Shown here: positions 57,648 through 64,000 of the stretch, piece after piece | Layout of the letters: every line of letters begins with the position of its first letter | Position numbering within the stretch: position 1 is the first letter of the stretch | Origin: Polytrichum commune | Lineage: Eukaryota; Streptophyta; Polytrichopsida; Polytrichales; Polytrichaceae | Direction: 5' to 3' | DNA: 64,000 nt | NCBI GenBank assembly: GCA_950295325.1 | Contig: OX485806.1 | Span: 32,676,001 to 32,740,000 of the forward strand | Position numbers and translations under genes: made by a program | Notes under the pieces: generated by a model | What the model was told of the DNA's origin: nothing | Databases searched by the model: none | The model's input: only the letters and a program-made list of their open reading frames with translations

Positions 57648-58267
57648 CAGTAATCTCCTACTTAGTACGCACTTTGAACCGGAGCCGTTGGTGCGTACTT
57701 AGTTGGTAGGTGCATACTTTACTCATATCACCAATGTTCCAAATTTGGCTAGTCGGAAAAAATAACCGTTTAATACCCACCTAGCTAACCCTCGAAGAAT
57801 ACATGCTAGGGTACTCACGAAGCCATCGGTTTCGTCCAATCCCCTTCCCATTGAAGCTTCGACAACCTCATAATAAGAACCACCTATCAATGACAAAATC
57901 CAACTTATCGAGACATTTGTTGAATCTGAATGTACTACCAACTTTAAAGGCTTGGAGGCTCTACACAGCACTATCCTCTACATCGACGACCAATTGCTTT
58001 GCTCCTATGTTCAAACGGAAGCTAGACAAATGTATGATGAGCTACGATGATCATTTGAGACTTTTCAACGAAACGTTAACAAACTAACATTGAATGTCAA
58101 GCATAAAAAATTCATGCATTCGCAGCAAATGACTCTGCATGACATATTCAAACAATAAAGTATGAACCCTGATTTTTGTCAACTTAACAGGGATGCATAC
58201 TTAAACGGATGCGTACTTAACGGGGATGCATACTTAAATGGATGCATACTTAAGGGAGAGATTACTG
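57648..58267. mobile_element. Pogo-like element, second copy
   Basis: A 620-bp element with ends CAGTAATCTCCTACTTAGTA and the inverse of CAGTAATCTCTCCCTTAAGT, and TA on both sides (57646-57647, 58268-58269). Subterminal GGATGCATACTTAA-type repeats occur at the right. The interior contains FKGLEALHSTILYIDDQLL (about 57930-58010), matching in inverse orientation the fragment in the element at 44615. CAGTA-type ends with a TA target fit pogo/Lemi-like mariner relatives. Confidence 0.75.
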
Positions 58268-58269
58268 TA

Positions 58270-60114
58270 CTTTTATCCTATGTAGGTGGGACATTGCATG
58301 ACCTAGCTGGATGGTCCTATATGATCAGGATGTAACTTGAAACACTTTGACTTTGATTCTACAATTCTTGTGAGTCACGTGACTTCTCAAAGCACACTGA
58401 ATTGCTAATCCAAGCGAGATAATCAAGGCATGAATTGGATCACTCTAAGCACCCAAACTCGCCAAAAGTGTTGGCAATAGTTGCGTGTGTCGACATCCAT
58501 CACTCTGTCTGCGTGTGTGTGTGTGCACATCCCCAGGAAGTGCCTCCAACAAGCAGCAAAGCCACACGTGGTTGGCTGGAGATCACATATTTCAAAGACC
58601 AATCAGAACTTAAATGCAATTTGTGAGCTGAACGATCTTCTAATAGGAACGGTCCACCCGGACAACACTATTGCTTTACAAGAGAAATCAAATCATTCCC
58701 CATCCCAAGAGAGTAGTACCAGATACTCATGGAGTGTTTAATTGTCAACAACCCGCATATCCAGGAGCCCCTTTCATAGTCTAACCAAGGCCCCTTTTCA
58801 CACTAAACCTCGAACCTGCAATTTCCACAAGTTCAATGGTTGGAGTTCAATGGTTGGAGTTTGACCTTTGGCTGACCTACCCTTCATCCAATGCTCAAGA
58901 ATTTGAGGAAGTGTAAGGTGACCATGCTCATATTGAGATATGAAGGGGGAATTGGTACTACTTAAACAAAGGAGATATCACGACAAGTCAAAGAATGCTT
59001 GAAATCCCTTTGGCTTGGGACCCACACAACCAAGAGCTTCAACTCCTCATGTTCCTAAGAAGAGTTCCAGTCACATGACAAGCCAAAAAATGCTTGGGAC
59101 CCACAAATGCTAGAACTCTTCACATTCCTAAGCAACCTTCGTACAGTATAGCAAGTATTTGGACTGAGCTCGTCAAAAATGACCAAGTGCTTGTCCTAAT
59201 CCTTCCATATTGGATCCATCAAGCCACTATCCAAGCATTGTGAGCAAGGTAAGCGGTTAATCTCTTACATCGAGGGCTCTAGTTTCAAAGCTGACTTGAG
59301 TGAAGAAGAATACATAATAGGGCTCCCCGCCACTAGCTATCAAGCTCTCTAACTGGGAAGGAAGCCTACTAGGGCCCCCACAGTCAGCAATTTAAGCCAC
59401 CATAGTGATCTACAAGATTTTAAGAAATTTTGAATACATGCTAAAACTACTCAGTACAAACATCATTCTCCCATGTGAATAATAAGGTGGATTGACCTCT
59501 AAATCAAGATTCCCTTAGTCTTTGCAATTACATATATGAAATTTATGTGCAATGGTCTAAATATTACATCAAATGAAGTTGCCGTAAGGACCCACTTAAC
59601 AGACCTAGATATCTGTTCACCTACGACCTAGCACTCAAGAGTATGGAATTGACCTAGAAGACAAAGGAACACACCCTTCCAGCCCAAAACTTTGAGCCTG
59701 GTACTTGATACAAAACCTCAGAACAAGTCCTCTAAAGGATGAAACCATTATACCATTGAATTGATAAATGGTTGAATAATCACAAAGGTATGAGGGTGTG
59801 AGGGTGGCCTGATAGCTTCTTTGAGGTCCATGCTAAAGAAATATCAGCCACTGCTTGACAAGTTATTAATCTCACAAAGAGTAACCTCTAGGGCTTGCAA
59901 TTTTCTGCTTACCATCCAACACTCCTGCCATGTACACATTAAACACAAGTGCCCAACATTCACTGGAGTTACATCCTCCTGTTGCAACTTGCAATCCTAA
60001 CTTTAAAGGAGAAGATACTTGAAGGCAACCTAGTTGACAAGAACACCCTGGATAAGCTGCCATTCATAAACTGGGATATTTACCATTACCTGCCTCACAT
60101 TTGTTTTCAAGTGT
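58270..60114. other. Intergenic and 3' flank of the ethylene receptor gene
   Basis: Short unsupported frames. A short (GT)n run lies at about 58512-58526. No terminal repeats seen. The stretch just below 60115 should be the receptor 3' UTR. Confidence 0.4.
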
Positions 60115-63100
60115 TTACGATGGTAATGAACCCCTCTCCAGAAGCTCTGTCAATACCGATCGCATCTTCTCTAAAGAAATGGGCTTCAAAATAACCCCAT
60201 CCATCCCAAGATCAAGGCACCGAATCCGTGTTTCCCGATCTGTGTTGGCAGTTAAAGCCACCAGCAATGGACGTTCATGTCGAGCTAATTTCTTTTGGAT
60301 GCGCACTGCCACTTCGTATCCATCCATGCCAGGCATGCACACATCTAGAAGCAGAACATTGAAAGACTGTCCAGGCTGGGAGATGACTTGCAGACATTCA
60401 AGGCCAGAGCTAACGACGGTGACCTCACAACCAAGCCGCATCAGTAAACCCCGAGTCACCATGCGATTTACTCTGTCCAAAAATTTCAAGTCAGTTCAGC
60501 TTCAACCAGTACCAATTTTCATATGAAACTTTGGCATTTTCACATAGATATTTCCTGCATGGACTACCATGATCAACTACTAAAGTTGATGGTAAATGTG
60601 CTCAAAGAATACAATTTAGGCTCGAGGAAGATTACCCATTGTCATCTGTCACAAGGACTTTGACGCCAGTGAAGTCGGTTCGAAGATTTGCTGTGAAGTC
60701 AGGGACAGAAATAGAGTGGTGATCAAGTTGGCTTGGTTTCTCAGGCAGGCCAAGTTTGACTTTAAAAGTCACTGTAGTTCCCCTTCCCAACCCTTCGCTC
60801 TCTACCCAAATTTGGCCATCCATCAAGTTTATAAATCTGCAATATGACAACAAGCCCCTCTCAGATTGAAGAATATATCATGCTTGTATAAGCACCGCCT
60901 CTGTTAATCCTGCTGCACAATACTATATTAGTAAAAAAGCTTCTATATTAGGAAAATAGTGATTCCCAATATTGTGCACTAACAATTCTTTACAATACCC
61001 CAAAAAAATTCTCTGGATCTGTTTCAACACTTTGTGTCGAAATATAATGATTAAAAATCCAGACTGCACATATTCTGTCATTTATTCAATTTGAAATTTG
61101 GAAAAGACTTACTAATTGTAGAGTTTCAAAGTTCATAAACAAATACATCAAGTTTTATTTTTCCCCAGGTCTTGGTTCTTAACTCAAGTCAGGTTGTGAA
61201 AAGTAAACATCTCAGTCAAGTACAAACTACCAACATCCCTGCAAAATCCACAAGTACCAGCAATCCCAGCTGTCCACGCTGACAGTACCTTTTACAGATC
61301 GCTAGGCCAAGCCCAGTTCCCCCATAATTTCTAGTAGTGGTTGAATCAGCATGGAGAAACTTGTTAAAAAGACTTGGAATATCTTGGGGATTGAGACCCA
61401 TCCCAGTATCTGTGACCTGCCAACCTTGCAGATTTGAGAAAGCAGAATATGCCAATTGCACAGAATACAAATCAGCATTGCACAAGGAAGTCTAACCATG
61501 AAAGAAATGCATTGCCAAATCTACACCCAGAACTTGACATTTCTGGCAGCCCTCTAATTTCCACTTTTGCTCCTCAGTATCACTAATTGCATTCAATAAG
61601 GCCACCATCTGGATCGCAACACAATCAAGGCATGCTGCTGAGGTCTAATTTTGACTTTGTTCAATAGTGTAAAGACCTGCATGAAGCCTCTGACCAATAC
61701 ATTCACCATCTTAAACAACAAGTCCACAAATCCCAAAGCCAACAACCCAATCATAGGCATCAGACACAGTTCATCCTTCTGAACAACATTCTCCCAAAAC
61801 ATAACACTGACTCAAACTAAAGAAGCAGATTCAATCCAGGAAAGATGACACAGATAACATAGCAATTTTGTACCTCAACTCTAACATAGCAGTGTTGGTC
61901 ACTCCGTGAAGTCTCAAAATCCATTAGGTGAGTATCACTTTGTAATTGGCTCCCATCTACAGTAACTCGAACAAAGATACTTCCCTCCTTGGTGAACTTC
62001 ACAGCATTTCCAACCACATTAAGCACAGTTTGCATTAGACGCTTCTCATCACCCACCACAAACTCAGGGAGGTCCGGAGCAAGGTACAATTCTGACTTAA
62101 GTTTTTTCAGCGACATTATTGGTGAGACCAACTTCAACACCTGCATCGTAAAATACACAAGTAATGGTCAATATGAAGTGTTGATGAAGGCCCCGGAATT
62201 TAAAGTTCTAGTAAATCCCCTACAAATAGCATTGTTCCCTTTAACTGTGTGTGTTTTTGTTCAGTCCCTACATTTGAACGTGCACACCAAGAGCTCAGAC
62301 ATGTGTAAGACTATTCAACAGCAAGCGCACTAAACATTGCTACAGTTTTAAAAAAAACTAAGCCTGCTTCAAAAACTAAGGGACTCTGAACCATACCTCC
62401 CTTAGAGCACCAGGAAGGTTGAAAGTGCGCATCTCTAGATCCAAGCTCCCGTCTTCTAGTCGGGACACATCCAAAACATCATTAATCAGAGTCGCTAATA
62501 AATTGCTACTCTTCAGTATGGTATCCACCATGGACCGTTGTTCTGGGCTCAACTCTGATTCCTGCAAGAGGGAAGACAGGGCAATAATGGCATGCATGGG
62601 TGTGCGCATTTCATGGTTCATAACTTCTAGAAAATCATTTCTGGCCCGTATAGCTGTCTCAGCATCACGTCGTGCCACATCCAGAACCACATTTTGTTCC
62701 ATAAGAAGGTTCCTTGCTCTCATCGACTCTTCTAAAAGAGCTGCATGTGATAGTGCCACAGCCACCTGCACGGAAAGACAGAGAAAGCATGTCCAAAATA
62801 TCACCTTTAATATACACCAACTATGTCAACCAAGAACAAAGTGAGAAAGGAGGCTCAATACATCCAGAAATATATTAACAGATATACCCCACTCATTGAG
62901 ACTAAATATAGGAAGAGAGAAGGAAATGATTTACTCTAAACAAATACCCAATGAGGCCGTCAGAACTCAACTTTGAGTTTCTTATGACCTGTGTTTTACC
63001 CGAACAACATTCTATTCTATTTTGAGCATCACACTGAACTAGTCATAACTTAAAATCATAACATCCTTACGTAAGATACCTCTTGGAGAAGGAGCAATGA

Positions 63101-64000
63101 AAGCCCAACATGGGCATTAAGCAAAAGTGTCAATAAAGCTAGAATGCATTTCTCAGCTACTCCACATTTTGAGAGAGAACTTTCAAGCTATCGGTACTAG
63201 TAGCCCTGGTAGTACGAAAGCATGTATCTGCACACACAGGCCTCGACTGGCAAGAAAAGGACAGAACAGAGAATGTAATAGAAAGTGGTCGTTGCAGGTC
63301 TCACCTGGTCTACAACAACTTCAACTAATTGTAGTTGATGGATATGCCACCTGCGGGCACTATTAGAAGGCAGCATGAGTACCATCAGTGCATATGTTCG
63401 CTTTGGACTATCAGCCCATTCAGCACCCTGGAAGTTGGTGAGGTGGAGAAGTGGCACCCGAACAGCTACAGTATCCCCAACCATGTGCTTATTCTGCCGG
63501 GGTCTAATCATGCACACCGGACTACTAGGTGAAATTACAACAGCCCGCTGGCTGCTGAATACTTGCTTAACTACATCATGATACATAGGAACTGTAATTT
63601 GTCCTGGCTCCAGTTGCCGTAAGGAATGGGCGAGCTGTAAATCTTGACCATTCCTTGTTGGCATCCACAGTGTACATTCCTCAAGGTCGAGTGTCTTTCC
63701 TAATTCCACCAACGTAGTCCTTAATATTGTGTGCCTGTCAAGAGTGCTCCGAATTTCATGAGTGAGCATGTGGACATGCCGGCCAGTCTCTTCCCGAGTT
63801 CGTATCAAACCCATCTCCCGATCCAGCTCAGCTGCCTTATTTTTCAAAAAAAGCTCCCGAGTTTTCACGCTAAGGAGGTCGGGGATGATATGAATGAGCA
63901 TGAGGGCAGTTGCACAAGACACAATCGCTGTGAAGATCTTGGCCACTGTAAGGACCACTGCTACTGTCCGAGAATGAGAACTGAATGTCCAGAGGTTGAT
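60115..64000 (-). CDS. ETR1-type ethylene receptor (subfamily I), 5' end outside the window
   Basis: Six exons are seen: 63305-64000 (cut by the window edge), 62397-62765, 61874-62140, 61289-61416, 60636-60836 and 60115-60472. All have GT...AG borders in consistent phase (0,0,0,2,2), giving 672 visible residues. The order is the end of transmembrane segments ([34 protein letters not shown]), a GAF domain, then histidine kinase motifs: H box [12 protein letters not shown] box [15 protein letters not shown]1 VTDTGMGL and G2 GTGLGLAI. A receiver domain follows with phospho-acceptor Asp in [12 protein letters not shown] and the Lys of LKP. All canonical kinase residues are kept, which marks subfamily I with a receiver (ETR1 class), probably ER-located and signalling through CTR1. 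About 70 N-terminal residues, including most of the ethylene/copper-binding site, lie beyond position 64000. Confidence 0.95.

Overview
This window looks like nuclear DNA of a land plant. The genes carry spliceosomal introns, there is an ETR1-type ethylene receptor, a secreted phytocyanin and a plant-type Golgi glycosyltransferase, and DNA-transposon debris is dense. I cannot fix the species. A non-seed plant (moss, lycophyte or fern) would fit, because one gene resembles Crinkler/RHS-type NTPase-nucleases and another resembles DUF7869 transposases. That placement is inference.

Layout. 0.6-4.0 kb (+): a three-exon Crinkler/RHS-like NTPase with a C-terminal nuclease-like domain, followed by two decayed copies of its own 3' end. 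6.6-9.0 kb (-): a two-exon family-4-like glycosyltransferase, again followed by a decayed copy of its own 3' end. 9-13 kb: degenerate tandem and dispersed repeats. 14-15.7 kb (-): a short HAD/FCP1-like protein and some unassigned exons. 16-30.5 kb: the most remarkable region. 33.5-35.7 kb (-): a two-exon phytocyanin gene. 39-59 kb: gene-poor DNA with three hAT-like MITEs that keep perfect 8-bp target duplications, two pogo-like elements (one interrupted by a CACTA element with a CAT duplication), a PIF/Harbinger element with a TAA duplication, a decayed LINE RNase H region, tRNA-derived SINE-like pieces and one intact tRNA-Thr(UGU). 60.1-64.0 kb (-): the ethylene receptor from its last membrane segments to the stop codon. 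Its ethylene-binding N-terminus lies beyond the window edge.

The 16-30.5 kb region has two divergent genes. The left one (-) encodes a ~1342-residue protein with a ParB/sulfiredoxin-like motif, an NLS-like basic tract and a coiled coil. The right one (+) encodes a DUF7869-type putative transposase. Each has an array of the same palindrome, core TTACGGACGCGCGTCCGTAA, in its upstream DNA: four 135-bp units on the left and five ~95-bp units on the right. More copies lie in the introns and flanks of both genes. I infer one large two-gene DNA transposon whose ParB-like protein may bind the palindrome, by analogy with ParB-parS. I could not find its terminal repeats by eye. The transposase copy carries a probable frameshift and a premature TAG, and several palindromes show CpG-to-TpG/CpA decay, so this copy looks ageing and methylated.

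Exon borders were worked out by eye from GT/AG sites, reading-frame continuity and remembered family similarity. No search was run.
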